From Paenibacillus ihbetae (GTDB lineage: Bacteria; Bacillota; Bacilli; Paenibacillales; Paenibacillaceae), in NCBI RefSeq assembly GCF_002741055.1, contig NZ_CP016809.1, positions 1,178,001 to 1,242,000 of the forward strand: DNA of 64,000 bases, read 5' to 3'. The translations under genes were made by a program, and so were the position numbers. This document shows positions 24,998 to 35,159 of this stretch, in pieces. The notes under the pieces are model-generated. The model was given only the letters and a program-made list of their open reading frames with translations, was not told where the DNA came from and made no database searches. The number at the start of each line of letters is the position of its first letter. The stretch's first letter is position 1.

Positions 24998-27900
24998 CTA
25001 GGATACGGTAATTTCAACTTCACGTTCCCGATATACTGCCAGCAGCGCGCCGGCTGCATCGACCGCGAACAATACCGATCGATCCGCCTCAAGCGTAAAG
25101 GAATAGCCCCGTCCGGTCGCCGGATCCATCACTTCAACCGGAACGTCCCACGACTGCTCCGATCCGAATACGAAGAGCGCACCTTTATCAAAGGATAGCT
25201 TTCGGCCATAAACGCCGGACCACTCGCCGCCCTGCTTCCATACCAGTCCCGTATCCGGACCGGACAGCTCCAGCGCATAGCGGTACAGCTCAACGAGCGT
25301 ATCGGTTCGGTCATTCAGTTCAACCGGCAGCGGACACCAAAGGAGTCGTCCCTGTCCGAGCTTCACTTCCTGCACCGGATATCCGGCAGCCGAACCTGAA
25401 GCGCTGCCCGCAATGCCTGCGGCCGGCACTTCCTTCGCCAGCTCCGCAATCTTCCGGTGGCCGTAGGATACGGCCATCAGCCGGTCACCGATGCGGACGC
25501 TTTCCTCGCGGCGGACGTTGGCCAGCTCACGTACGCCGAGCTCGTCGGCTAGACGGTTCACGGGATGCCAATATGCGTCCAGCCCGATCGGTCCCGTTAC
25601 CAGAAGCGTCGCTCCCGTACTGTTAACGATGTCGATCAGCTCGTCGAAAGCCCGGTCGTCCACATTATGGGCGCTTGGCAGAATGATCAGCTTCACCGGC
25701 TGATCCCGCAGGGAGCTAAGATCATATTCGCCGACGGCGCGGAACGGCGCGTTCAGCTCATAAGCCAGTGCCCGCGTCGCCTTGGTCGTTGCCTCGAAGG
25801 CCAGCTTGCGGTTCGAAAAATCATTCGAGTACGGGAATACCACGGCGGTCTCCTCCAGCTTCCGTCCGGTAAACAGATCCCGGATTCCGGCCATGAACGC
25901 TCCGAAGTCATAGGAGACGTCCGCCTCCGGCTTCTCCGTGCCGTCAGCGCGCAGCGCCCCGATATGGGATTCATTCGCATTATCCATATAGAAGTTCGTA
26001 TTCCAGATCCAGTGGATCGCCCCCGCACCTCCCGTGGAGAATGCGTATGCGTATTTACGCTCAAGCAGGTTCCGCAGCTCGGCTTCGCTCCGCTTCGCCC
26101 GGCCGTCAGGGGTCTCCACATACATAATGCCCGTTTCCTGAATCAGATTGGGTTTATCCGGCGTTTTGGCAAAAATGCCGTCCCAAATCAAATAATCGTT
26201 CAGCCACCAGGAATGGACGGTCGTGTAATCCACCGCTTCCGCATAGAAGAACGGGGATGGCCGCTGTGCGCCGAGGGCCTCGTCCTGCCCCACGGTCACC
26301 ATATGGTTCGGGCACACATCCTTGATCGTCAAATACAGCTCCTTGGCCCAGCGGTTGTGCATCTCCATGGAGAACAGCACATAATCGAGCCAGCGGGTGC
26401 CCTTCTTGCCCTGGTGCATATCCTGCACATCGAAGTTGATCTCCTCGGGCTCCGGCACAGCTGCCGCCTCGAATGAAGGCAGCTGCTCCGGCGTCATATT
26501 CCAGCGCTCCTGAAGCCGCTCGATCGAGCCGTGGCGCGTCTTCAGCCATTCGGCAAAGGCCAGCCGCTCATACGAATCCCGTGCGGAGCGCGGCCCATCC
26601 GAGAAGATGCGCGGCGGATCGAACATGGACGGCTCGTTGATCAAGTCCCAGTCCACGTTTTTCGTATCCTTGTGTCTTGACACAATCGAGCGGATAAACC
26701 GTTTCTGCGCTTCAACGCTGCGCGGGTCCAAATATGGATTCGTGCCTTCCCACGTCTCCGGCGTAAAGGAGAAGAAGGTAAAGGTTACCTGCAAATCATG
26801 CTTTTTCGCCGTCATCAGAAATGCATCGATCGAGCGAAGCACCTCTTCGGATGCATGTCCGTCGACCTGCATCACGTTCCGGTAGGCCGTCCAGATGCCG
26901 GTACGGATCCAGTTGATGCCGGCCTTTCTCATCTGCGCCATATCCCGGTCCCAGACGTCGGTATTCGGAAGGAACAGGAATTTCCGCGCCACATCGGAGG
27001 TCATATAGGTCATGCCCACCACAGGCAGCGGACGTCCGTCCTTGATAAAATAATCCCGGTTGCAGCTGACCGGCGTTCCTGCTTGAAGCAGCTCCGCATC
27101 CGCTCCCCAGAAGCCCTGTTTCAGCCTCCGCACTTCACCGTCCGGACCTTGGGCTTCACATACGACACGGTATGCACCCGGTTTGATATCAAGCGGAACG
27201 GAAATCCGCTCCACCTGGAACTGGCCGTTTACGCCCGCTTGAAGGTCCCGGGTCCAGCGCAAACCTTCCTCTTGCTCATGCATGACCGTTATGCGGAGCG
27301 TCCACTCCTGCGGCTCGGCGATAGGCAGGGCGCGTCCCAGTCTCTGCGTCTGCAGCGTAAGGACGGGGCGCTCGCCGGCTTCATACGAAGCGTAGTTCGG
27401 TTTGATCCACAGCTCGGTCACCCCGGCAGCCGTGAATGCAGCCCAGCGTCGTACCTCCTCTCCCCCGCCCTCTTCCCAGAAGCGAGGGGAGAGGGGCTGG
27501 TTCACCAGAAGCCAGCGGCCGCCGGCATACGGGCCGCCCACATGCTCCCACAGCACCGCAGGAGCGGCAACATCGCGGTCCTCGGACGTCATTCCCTTAA
27601 GCAGCGCATAAATGCGGGTGTCCATCGGGCCTGCCGAACCCATTTGATGCGGAAGGTCGCTGCTCTTGGTTACGTGCGGAACCAGGTTCCACGTATCTGC
27701 TACCTGCAGCAGCTCCCGGCTGTTCTCCATCAATGGAATCTCGTCGCTAGCTTCCAAGCGGACCACGCGCCCGCAATCAACCGGCAGCGCCTCATGGATG
27801 TGCAGCTGCTGATGATAGGCCGTCTGCTCATGTTCGACGATCCAGCGGCCGTCCTCGAAACGCACCGGCCGCTTGAAAGGCGCGCCCCCGATGCTTACGA

Positions 27901-28135
27901 GACCGCCTCCGTTCCGGAGGAAATCCAGGATGGAGCGCCATGCGGATTTCGGAAAATACGGAGCGTGCAGGTTGACCAGGCTTGCCCCCGGTCCCGCTGC
28001 AGACAACGCCTCCGCAAGCTCATCGGCACGGCACACGAGGCCGAACGATTCCAGAACTGCGGCAGAAGCCGGCAGCCCGGCGGCAGAAGCCGCCGGAAAT
28101 GCCGGATCATACAATACAATCAGACGCCCGCTCAT
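24998..28135 (-). CDS. Clan GH-A glycoside hydrolase (beta-galactosidase/cellulase-like), 1045 aa
   Basis: The central part is a (beta/alpha)8 barrel of clan GH-A. WDLINEPSM has the acid/base Glu501, and NLIQETGI the candidate nucleophile Glu667. The first ~330 residues form beta-domains with a gatase-like stretch (ILDFLRNGGGLVSIGG), and a later RPVKLIILPSAH region resembles the trimerisation domain of GH42 enzymes. It probably cuts a beta-mannosyl, beta-galactosyl or beta-GlcNAc bond of the imported glycan; the family number is not certain. No signal peptide. Its ATG overlaps the GH125 stop (ATGA), so it is translationally coupled. Confidence 0.75.
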   Translation of the reverse strand: MSGRLIVLYDPAFPAASAAGLPASAAVLESFGLVCRADELAEALSAAGPGASLVNLHAPYFPKSAWRSILDFLRNGGGLVSIGGAPFKRPVRFEDGRWIVEHEQTAYHQQLHIHEALPVDCGRVVRLEASDEIPLMENSRELLQVADTWNLVPHVTKSSDLPHQMGSAGPMDTRIYALLKGMTSEDRDVAAPAVLWEHVGGPYAGGRWLLVNQPLSPRFWEEGGGEEVRRWAAFTAAGVTELWIKPNYASYEAGERPVLTLQTQRLGRALPIAEPQEWTLRITVMHEQEEGLRWTRDLQAGVNGQFQVERISVPLDIKPGAYRVVCEAQGPDGEVRRLKQGFWGADAELLQAGTPVSCNRDYFIKDGRPLPVVGMTYMTSDVARKFLFLPNTDVWDRDMAQMRKAGINWIRTGIWTAYRNVMQVDGHASEEVLRSIDAFLMTAKKHDLQVTFTFFSFTPETWEGTNPYLDPRSVEAQKRFIRSIVSRHKDTKNVDWDLINEPSMFDPPRIFSDGPRSARDSYERLAFAEWLKTRHGSIERLQERWNMTPEQLPSFEAAAVPEPEEINFDVQDMHQGKKGTRWLDYVLFSMEMHNRWAKELYLTIKDVCPNHMVTVGQDEALGAQRPSPFFYAEAVDYTTVHSWWLNDYLIWDGIFAKTPDKPNLIQETGIMYVETPDGRAKRSEAELRNLLERKYAYAFSTGGAGAIHWIWNTNFYMDNANESHIGALRADGTEKPEADVSYDFGAFMAGIRDLFTGRKLEETAVVFPYSNDFSNRKLAFEATTKATRALAYELNAPFRAVGEYDLSSLRDQPVKLIILPSAHNVDDRAFDELIDIVNSTGATLLVTGPIGLDAYWHPVNRLADELGVRELANVRREESVRIGDRLMAVSYGHRKIAELAKEVPAAGIAGSASGSAAGYPVQEVKLGQGRLLWCPLPVELNDRTDTLVELYRYALELSGPDTGLVWKQGGEWSGVYGRKLSFDKGALFVFGSEQSWDVPVEVMDPATGRGYSFTLEADRSVLFAVDAAGALLAVYREREVEITVS

Positions 28136-29451
28136 AGAATCCCCGCCTTCATCGCCTGATAGACCAGCTGCGAGAAGAGGCTGTTGGACCAGGCGAACCA
28201 TGATCGAGTGAACTCCGACGGATTATCGGCATGGAAGCCTTCGTGCATGAAGCCCGTATCGGCATCCGTCGCTTCAAGAAGCGCGATCATCTCCAGCTTC
28301 TCTTCAGCGGTCTGTGCCGTCAGCCCCTGCATCGATAATGCCATATGCCAGATGTAGCCCGGCGGCGTGTGCGGACTGCCGATGCCTTTGGCCGCGGTGC
28401 CCTCGTAATAGAACGGGTTTTCTTTGCTAAGCGCGAACCGGCGGGTGTTCTGATAGATCGGATCATCCGCCGTAACGTATCCAAGATACGGAATCGACAT
28501 CAGGCCCGGCGTTCCCGCATCGTCCATGAGGCAGTAATTGCCGAATCCGTCGGTTTCGTACGCGTAGATCGGCCCAAATTCAGGATGACGGTAAATCCCG
28601 TACAGCTGAATGCCATGGTCTACGTCGGCTTCAAGACGCTTCAGCTCGTCCAGCAGCGCCATATCCCGGAACACCCACTCGGCGAACTCCTGCATTTGGC
28701 GCAGGGCAACGACCGCGAACATATTGCCCGGAATATTGTAGTGGAAATCGCATGCGTCATCGCTGGAGCGGAAGCCGGACCAGATCATGCCCGTATAATT
28801 GACCGGCATGCCGAGACCATCGTTGCGAAGGGAATCCGTTGGGATCCCGTTGTTGCGGGTAAACCGGTACGGAGACTTTTCGAAATGGCGCTGCTCGGTT
28901 TTGAACAGCTCCACGATTTTCAGCATTGCGGATTTAAAGTTCGCGTCGAACACGTCCGTAAGTCCCGTTTCCTTCCAGTATAGATAGGCCAGACGGACGG
29001 AGAAGCAAAGCGAGTCGATCTCGAACTTCCGCTCCCACACCCATGGCGACATGTCGGTTACGTCTGTCGTGTTCCAGTGCCAATCGTTGGCCGACTCATT
29101 AAAGGCATTCGCGTAAGGATCGATATGAATATATTGAAAATGGCGTTTGATCAGCCCGCTCAATATACGCTGCAGCTGCTGATCTTCCTTCGCAAACGGG
29201 ATATAGTGGACGACCTGCTCCACCGAATCGCGCAGCCACATCGCAGGGATATCGCCGGTGATGACGAAGGTCGTACCGTCGTCCATCAGCTTCGTGGTCG
29301 TCTCCAGCGTGTTCGGGAAGCAGTTCTTGAAAAGGCGCAGCAGCTTCGGACGGTGCGCCAGCTTCTCCTCGGCTTCCTCTAGCACGGCCTGGATCGATGC
29401 CGGCAGCTCGAGTGGCGGCATCGGGATTTTGGGGAGTCTGAATTGTTCCAT
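28132..29451 (-). CDS. Exo-alpha-1,6-mannosidase, GH125
   Basis: The 439-residue protein is recognised as GH125 by TFVITGDIPAMWLRDSVEQV, ANDWHWNTTDVTDMSPWVWE, NNGIPTDSLRNDGLG and the C-terminal FTRSWFAWSNSLFSQLV. Enzymes of the family are metal-independent, inverting exo-alpha-1,6-mannosidases; the pneumococcal one trims N-glycan cores. Cytoplasmic by lack of signal. AAGGAG precedes the ATG. It lies between GH38 and GH-A genes in one transcript. Confidence 0.92.
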   Translation of the reverse strand: MEQFRLPKIPMPPLELPASIQAVLEEAEEKLAHRPKLLRLFKNCFPNTLETTTKLMDDGTTFVITGDIPAMWLRDSVEQVVHYIPFAKEDQQLQRILSGLIKRHFQYIHIDPYANAFNESANDWHWNTTDVTDMSPWVWERKFEIDSLCFSVRLAYLYWKETGLTDVFDANFKSAMLKIVELFKTEQRHFEKSPYRFTRNNGIPTDSLRNDGLGMPVNYTGMIWSGFRSSDDACDFHYNIPGNMFAVVALRQMQEFAEWVFRDMALLDELKRLEADVDHGIQLYGIYRHPEFGPIYAYETDGFGNYCLMDDAGTPGLMSIPYLGYVTADDPIYQNTRRFALSKENPFYYEGTAAKGIGSPHTPPGYIWHMALSMQGLTAQTAEEKLEMIALLEATDADTGFMHEGFHADNPSEFTRSWFAWSNSLFSQLVYQAMKAGIL

Positions 29452-29489
29452 GTTGTTCTGGCTCCTTTACGTTCAGTAATGTGTCGTTT

Positions 29490-32400
29490 CTAGTTCTTCG
29501 TTGTTAACTTGATCGTTCGGATCTCGTACGGCTTAAATGCAAGCGTTAAGCTGCCGGCTTCGCAAACGATCGGTTCAAGCTCCTCTTCGAGCGCATTGGA
29601 AAGGTATGCCGCTTCATAAGCGTGAGGCCATCCAAGCCTCACTTCCTCCCGGCCACCGGCCGATTCGTAGAGGCGGAGAATATAGCCGCTGCCGTCCTCC
29701 GCCGGCTTAACCGTATCCAGCACGACATGCAAGCTGTCCAGCTCGATCCATGAATGAACCGGGGCAAGCGTTCCTTTCTTCGGACTCGTCTTCACGCAAG
29801 GAAGCTCATGATTCAGTTCGGCAGCCTTGCGTACAACTCCTGCCTGTCTCCAATCGCCTTCATGCGGATACAGCGAATAAGTGAATACATGCTCGCCGAG
29901 ATCGGCTGTCTGGTCCGGCCATTTCGGCGCTCTCAGGAGCGACAGCCGAATGGTGCTGTCCTGGATGTCGTAGCCGTACTTGCAGTCATTGATCAGGCTG
30001 ACGCCGTATCCATGCTCGGATACGTCCGCAAAGCGGTGGCCGCACACCTCGTATTGGGCCTGTTCCCAGCTCGTATTGCGGTGGGTCGGACGTTCGATCG
30101 TGCCGAACGGAATTTCATAGGTCGCCTTGTCGGCCACGACGTCGATCGGGAAGCTTACCTTAAGCAGCTTGTGCGATTCGTTCCAGCTGACATGCGTCTG
30201 AAAATCGATCCGCTTGTCATGGTGATACAGGATCATGTCCTGCGTGATGACCGATTTATGGATGCGCCAGCTGAAGCGCAGCACGTCCTGAACGGCGCCT
30301 TGATGCGCCAGCTGCTTTCCGATCAGTTCGGCGTCGCCGGCCGGCTGCTCCTCATAGCGGGTATCGATATCCCACGCATCCCACAGCGTCGGACGGTCAT
30401 GGAAGAAGTGGAAGCGGTTTGCCGCCTCGCCCGGCTTCACGATTTCACGCTGCGCCTCCTTGTCCCATAGGCTCGTGATTTCGCCGCGGTCATTGAACCG
30501 GATCCGGTAATATTTCGTCTCCCAAACGTCGCCAAGCTGAATCTGCCCGATCGCAAGCGCCGAACCCGCATCTCCATCCTTCAGTTCATGGATCCGTTCA
30601 TGGTTCAGATCGTTATCTCGTCCAGTGTTCCGGTTGCCGTTCAGATCGTTTGTCTGATCATCGTTCCGGTTGTCGTTCGAATCGTCGACCAGTTCATCAT
30701 TCCGTTTATCGTTCAGTTCTTCGTTCCGTCCATCGTTCGATTCATCGTGCCGTCCATCGATCAGGCTATCGCCTGGTTCGTTAGCGCCGGTAGCCTTGAG
30801 CCAAATCGTTGTGTATCCAAGGCCCGGAATGGCAGGAACGTAAACATACATCGTCTTCGGCTCCGCGCCCGGCTCCCCGGAGATGATATCGTAAAGAAGC
30901 GGCGTTCCGTCCGCTTCATGCGGCGCATGTCCGGCAAGCGCCTCATCCTCCGTCAAGGATATGACGGCATCCCGGGTCCATCCGAGCCCGTTAAATACAA
31001 CATAAGGGATGCCTTCCCCATCGGTATCGATCTGTTCCGCTACCGCCTTCACAGCTGTATGAAGGCTCGTCTGCCCAAGCTTGAATACCTCTTTGTATTC
31101 CTTCTCCGACGTGACATACGATTCCGTTATCGCCGACCCCGGGATAATGTCGTGGAACTGGTTCAGCAGAATCAGCTTCCAGCCTTCATGCAATGCGCGG
31201 AGCATGCCCTTGCGCTCGCCGGGATCCAGAGCAGGGAATGCCATGGAGCCCCACAGCTCGGCCTCCCGGTACAGAATTTCGGCTTTCCGGTTATGCCGCT
31301 TGTTGCGGGCATGCGTCGTGTACGTACCGCGATGGAGCTCAAGATAGAGATCACCCCGCCATTTCGGGAGCTTCGGCTGCCCCTTTTCGATACCGTCGAA
31401 AAATTGTGCTGCCGTGCTGTATTTGCTGGCAGGCTGCCCGACCATCAGGTCGGCTCGATGAATATTCTCCAGCATCTCGCGGGTGACGCCGCCACCGCCG
31501 TCGCCATGCCCGTAGAGCAGCATCTGTTCGGGATGAACGGCCTTCTGGCGGTAGGACTGCCAATGATCGTGCACGTCCTTCGGCAGCGTGTTCTCGTTCA
31601 CGCCGTGATTCAGATAGGACAGCATCGGCGTTCCGTCAATGCCGACCCAGTGGAACAGGTCATACGGGAAAACGTTCGTATCATTCCAGCCGAGCTTCGT
31701 TGTCATGAAGTAACGGATGCCGCCATGCTTCAAAATCTGAGGCAAGGAGGCGCAGTAACCGAACGTGTCCGGGAGCCATTCGATATGCGAGCGTCTGCCG
31801 AACTCCTCCTGGTAAAAGAGCTGGCCGTACAGCATCTGCCGCATCAGCGACTCCCCGCTCGGAATGTTGAGATCGGGCTCGACCCACATTCCGCCGACAA
31901 GCTCCCAGCGTCCTTCCTTAATTCTTGCCTTCACCCGCTCGTACAGCTCGGGATCATGGTCCTTCAGGAACTGATAGAGCAGCGGCTGGCTCTGGGCGTA
32001 GCGATACTCCGGGTATTCGTTCATGAGCGCATCGACCGTCGAGAACGTCCGGCTTGTCTTGCGCACCGTTTCGCGGACCGGCCACAGCCAGGCGATATCG
32101 ATGTGCGACTGGCCGACCATATGCTCGGTGCCTTCACTGTTGCCTCCGATCCGCTTGACTCTTTGGACAAGCTCCTGCTCCAGCCCGGTTACCGCGGCAC
32201 CTTCTCGGATTGAGCCTTCATCCATGCTGACGAAGGCGTCCATAGCGGCATGCAGCGCTTCCATAAGCCGGATGCGCCGCATATCGGACTCCGGCAGCAG
32301 CCTGAGCGAATCTCTCACGATGATAACGGTGTACATCAAGCTTTGGACCGGCCGGTTCACCTTTACGAGCTGGCTTGAGACGCGCGTAATCGGCGGCTGG

Positions 32401-32834
32401 ATAACCGCCTGCTGATTCAGCGGGTCAACCGGCTCCGGAATCGGATCGTACAGCTCGATTTCGAGCTCCATCCGCGTGCCCGTCCGCTCGGGATCCAGGG
32501 TGACGAATGTATGATTGCGGTCCAACCCGTGATAGGACGCTCCATTTACGCGCAGCAGGCCCTCACCGCCGGACTCGAATATAAGCCCCACCGTTCCCGC
32601 TTCCTCCAGCCACTCCTTCGGCAGCTCCAGTCTGCGGCGGAAGAAATACGTCGTTCCCTGCTTGCTCGGAAACCGATTGAAGTCCTCGCCTTCCGTGTAA
32701 GGCGCCGAATTCTCGTACACCCCCGGCACCACGTAGGTGGACCGGGTGATGCTCCAATCTCTTAATGAAACGGATTCCAGCCATTGCCGCTCCGACAATT
32801 CGCGAATAAATCGTCTGATTCTCTCCATGGGCAT
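29490..32834 (-). CDS. Alpha-mannosidase, GH38 (first copy), with a charged repeat insert
   Basis: This long (1114-residue) GH38 has an N-terminal jelly-roll-like domain, then GQSHIDIAWLWPVRET (zinc His/Asp) and IEWLPDTFGYCASLPQI with nucleophile Asp356, and NQFHDIIPGSAI with another zinc ligand. It cuts alpha-mannosides. Residues about 685-748 are an Asn/Asp/Arg/Glu-rich degenerate repeat not expected in the family. ATG 32834 overlaps the GH3 stop (TGATG); an ATG at 32828 is also possible and better spaced from AGGAGG. Confidence 0.9.
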   Translation of the reverse strand: MPMERIRRFIRELSERQWLESVSLRDWSITRSTYVVPGVYENSAPYTEGEDFNRFPSKQGTTYFFRRRLELPKEWLEEAGTVGLIFESGGEGLLRVNGASYHGLDRNHTFVTLDPERTGTRMELEIELYDPIPEPVDPLNQQAVIQPPITRVSSQLVKVNRPVQSLMYTVIIVRDSLRLLPESDMRRIRLMEALHAAMDAFVSMDEGSIREGAAVTGLEQELVQRVKRIGGNSEGTEHMVGQSHIDIAWLWPVRETVRKTSRTFSTVDALMNEYPEYRYAQSQPLLYQFLKDHDPELYERVKARIKEGRWELVGGMWVEPDLNIPSGESLMRQMLYGQLFYQEEFGRRSHIEWLPDTFGYCASLPQILKHGGIRYFMTTKLGWNDTNVFPYDLFHWVGIDGTPMLSYLNHGVNENTLPKDVHDHWQSYRQKAVHPEQMLLYGHGDGGGGVTREMLENIHRADLMVGQPASKYSTAAQFFDGIEKGQPKLPKWRGDLYLELHRGTYTTHARNKRHNRKAEILYREAELWGSMAFPALDPGERKGMLRALHEGWKLILLNQFHDIIPGSAITESYVTSEKEYKEVFKLGQTSLHTAVKAVAEQIDTDGEGIPYVVFNGLGWTRDAVISLTEDEALAGHAPHEADGTPLLYDIISGEPGAEPKTMYVYVPAIPGLGYTTIWLKATGANEPGDSLIDGRHDESNDGRNEELNDKRNDELVDDSNDNRNDDQTNDLNGNRNTGRDNDLNHERIHELKDGDAGSALAIGQIQLGDVWETKYYRIRFNDRGEITSLWDKEAQREIVKPGEAANRFHFFHDRPTLWDAWDIDTRYEEQPAGDAELIGKQLAHQGAVQDVLRFSWRIHKSVITQDMILYHHDKRIDFQTHVSWNESHKLLKVSFPIDVVADKATYEIPFGTIERPTHRNTSWEQAQYEVCGHRFADVSEHGYGVSLINDCKYGYDIQDSTIRLSLLRAPKWPDQTADLGEHVFTYSLYPHEGDWRQAGVVRKAAELNHELPCVKTSPKKGTLAPVHSWIELDSLHVVLDTVKPAEDGSGYILRLYESAGGREEVRLGWPHAYEAAYLSNALEEELEPIVCEAGSLTLAFKPYEIRTIKLTTKN
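30590..30785 (-). repeat. Degenerate ~24-bp tandem repeat inside the GH38 gene
   Basis: In coding direction, units like GATGGACGGAACGAAGAACT plus GAAC recur about six times with drift and some unit-length changes, encoding D-x-R-N-D/E-E-L-N. The stretch is in frame and keeps the gene open. Confidence 0.8.
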
Positions 32835-35131
32835 CAGTCCTCCTGCACGGTCAAATCCGCGCTAAGCGTGTCGTTCACATGCTTTCCGACCATGACCCGG
32901 AACAAGCCGGGCTCAACGACGGGTTGATAATTTTGCCCGATATACTGAAGCTGCTCGGGGCCGACAGTAAATTCGATTCGCTGTTTCTCTCCGGGTTCAA
33001 GGTATATTTTACGGAAGCCCTTGAGCTCCTTGGCCGGTCTTGTAAATCGGCTTGCCGCATCATTAATGTATAGCTGCACGACTTCGGCTCCGGCTACGCT
33101 GCCGCTGTTCTCCACATTCACCGTGACGACCGCGGTTTCGCCCGTTCTTATCGCTTGCGGGGTCACCTGTAGATCGGAATACCGGAACTCCGTATAGCTG
33201 AGTCCGTAGCCGAACGGATATTGCGGCTGCGAATCCTCCTCAAGGTATCGCTTGCCGCGGGACCGCTTGCCGTTATAGTACACGGGAAGCTGCCCGACAT
33301 GCTTCGGAATCGAAATCGTGAGCTTTCCGGACGGGTTCACGTCCCCGAACAGAATGTCGGCAACCGCGTGGCCGCCTTCCTGCCCCGGGTACCATGCCTC
33401 CAGAATGGCGTCCGCATGCCGGTCAATCCACGGCTCCGCAATCGGCCGTCCGTTGATGTACACGACAACCAGACGCTTCCCGAGCTTGTGGATCTCCCGG
33501 GCCAGCTCCAGCTGGACGCCGGACAGCTGGAGCGTCATCCGGTCGATGCCTTCCCCGCAGTCCATATCGCTCCAGTCATTGCCGGTAACCTTGGAGGCAC
33601 CTGTCCGCAGATCGATGGTGCCTTCGCCGAAATCGCGGGCGCTAGAGCCCCCGAGCACCAATACAACCGTATCGGCCTGCCCGGCGCAGGAAAGCGCAAG
33701 CTCGAACCCTTCCCTGGAATCCCCGTTGATCCGGCAGCCGGGCGCATACAGCACGCGCCCTTTGTCCCCTCCAAGTTTCGCGCGGATGCCCTCCAGCACC
33801 GTTACGACGCGGGACGGAGGCTGAGGCGAAGTATAATCACCGAGCTGATTGTAACCCTGGTCGGCATTCGGTCCGATGACGGCAATAACGCCGTCTTCTT
33901 TGGACAGCGGCAGCGTGCTGCCTTCATTTTTAAGCAGCACGATTCCTTCGGCCGCGAGCTGTCTGGCCATCTCCCGGTGACGGGAGCAGCCGATGACCTG
34001 CTCCGCCCGCGCCGGGTCGGCGTAAGGATTCTCGAACAAGCCAAGCTTGAACTTCAGCGTCAGCACCCGGCGCACGGCCTCATCCAGCACCGAAACATCC
34101 AGCCGCTTCTCTTCGACCGCACGCTCAAGATACAATCCGAACATCTCGCCGGACATCTCCATATCGATGCCGGCCGATATCGCCGAAACGGCGGCATCCA
34201 TGCCGTCCTCGGCCGTGTCATGCCCCGCGGCCAGCATATTGATCGCGCCGCAGTCGGTAATGACCATGCCGTCGAAGCCCCATTCTTTGCGGAGCACGCC
34301 ATCCAGCAGTTCCTCGTTCACGGTGCATGGCACACCGTCAATTTCGTTATAAGCCGGCATGATGGAAGCAGCGCCCGCTTCCACAGCCTTCTTGAACGGA
34401 TACATATCGACTTCCATCAGCTCGCGCGTTCCCATATGGACAGGGCCGGCATTTCTGCCCCCTTCCGAGCTTCCGTAGCCGACGAAGTGCTTCAGGGTGG
34501 CCGCCACGCTGGCCTCTCCATCAAGAGATTCGCCCTGCAGCCCTTCAACCGATGCGGCAGCGAATTCCCCGATCAGATACGGATCTTCGCCGAAGCACTC
34601 CTCCGTACGTCCCCATCTCGGATCACGGACGACGTCAAGCACCGGCGAGTACGTCACCGCCCCGCCCTGGCTGCGCGTTTCAAGCGCTACGGCGCGGCAC
34701 ATCTCGCGATACAGCGCGGTGTTCCACGTGCTGCCGAGCGACAGCGGAACAGGGAACACCGTCGCGCCGATCGCCATATGCCCATGCGAGCATTCTTCCC
34801 CGATCAGGATCGGAATGCCGAGCCGGGAATGCTCGACCGCATAGCGCTGGATTTCATTCACAGCCTCTGCTCCTTCACGCGGGGACAGGCCCGTATCCAG
34901 CGTGACGCCGGTCCATGGATCGGCACGCAGCGTGCCGTACAAGGAACCGACGCCTCCTTCCTTCACCTGCTCCTTGAACGACTCGGTCAGCGTGATCTTG
35001 CCGTCCTTCGACTCATACGTTTTCCAGCCGAAGGGCTGGACCAGCTGGCCGACCTTTTCCTTCACCGTCATAAGGCTTAATAGATGCTCTACCCGCTGGG
35101 CAATAGGCTTGCTGGGGTCTTTATAACTCAT
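32834..35131 (-). CDS. GH3 family glycosidase (beta-glucosidase / beta-N-acetylhexosaminidase / beta-xylosidase type)
   Basis: The 765-residue protein has the full GH3 plan: an N-terminal barrel (GEECSHGHMA, KHFVGYGSSEGGRNAG), nucleophile Asp293 in GMVITDCGA, the alpha/beta sandwich domain (IVLLKNEG ... GPNADQ, GQEGGHAVADILFG) and a C-terminal fibronectin III-like domain. It releases a terminal beta-linked sugar. No signal peptide. In this locus it may remove GlcNAc or glucose from the glycan core; specificity cannot be read. GGAGGAG precedes the ATG. Confidence 0.9.
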   Translation of the reverse strand: MSYKDPSKPIAQRVEHLLSLMTVKEKVGQLVQPFGWKTYESKDGKITLTESFKEQVKEGGVGSLYGTLRADPWTGVTLDTGLSPREGAEAVNEIQRYAVEHSRLGIPILIGEECSHGHMAIGATVFPVPLSLGSTWNTALYREMCRAVALETRSQGGAVTYSPVLDVVRDPRWGRTEECFGEDPYLIGEFAAASVEGLQGESLDGEASVAATLKHFVGYGSSEGGRNAGPVHMGTRELMEVDMYPFKKAVEAGAASIMPAYNEIDGVPCTVNEELLDGVLRKEWGFDGMVITDCGAINMLAAGHDTAEDGMDAAVSAISAGIDMEMSGEMFGLYLERAVEEKRLDVSVLDEAVRRVLTLKFKLGLFENPYADPARAEQVIGCSRHREMARQLAAEGIVLLKNEGSTLPLSKEDGVIAVIGPNADQGYNQLGDYTSPQPPSRVVTVLEGIRAKLGGDKGRVLYAPGCRINGDSREGFELALSCAGQADTVVLVLGGSSARDFGEGTIDLRTGASKVTGNDWSDMDCGEGIDRMTLQLSGVQLELAREIHKLGKRLVVVYINGRPIAEPWIDRHADAILEAWYPGQEGGHAVADILFGDVNPSGKLTISIPKHVGQLPVYYNGKRSRGKRYLEEDSQPQYPFGYGLSYTEFRYSDLQVTPQAIRTGETAVVTVNVENSGSVAGAEVVQLYINDAASRFTRPAKELKGFRKIYLEPGEKQRIEFTVGPEQLQYIGQNYQPVVEPGLFRVMVGKHVNDTLSADLTVQED

Positions 35132-35159
35132 CTTATCTCCTCCGCTCGCGTCCAGTAGT

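Noticed and set aside
33221..35080. 619-aa plus-strand open frame
   Set aside because: Antisense shadow of the GH3 gene; Arg/His/Pro-rich composition is typical of such shadows.
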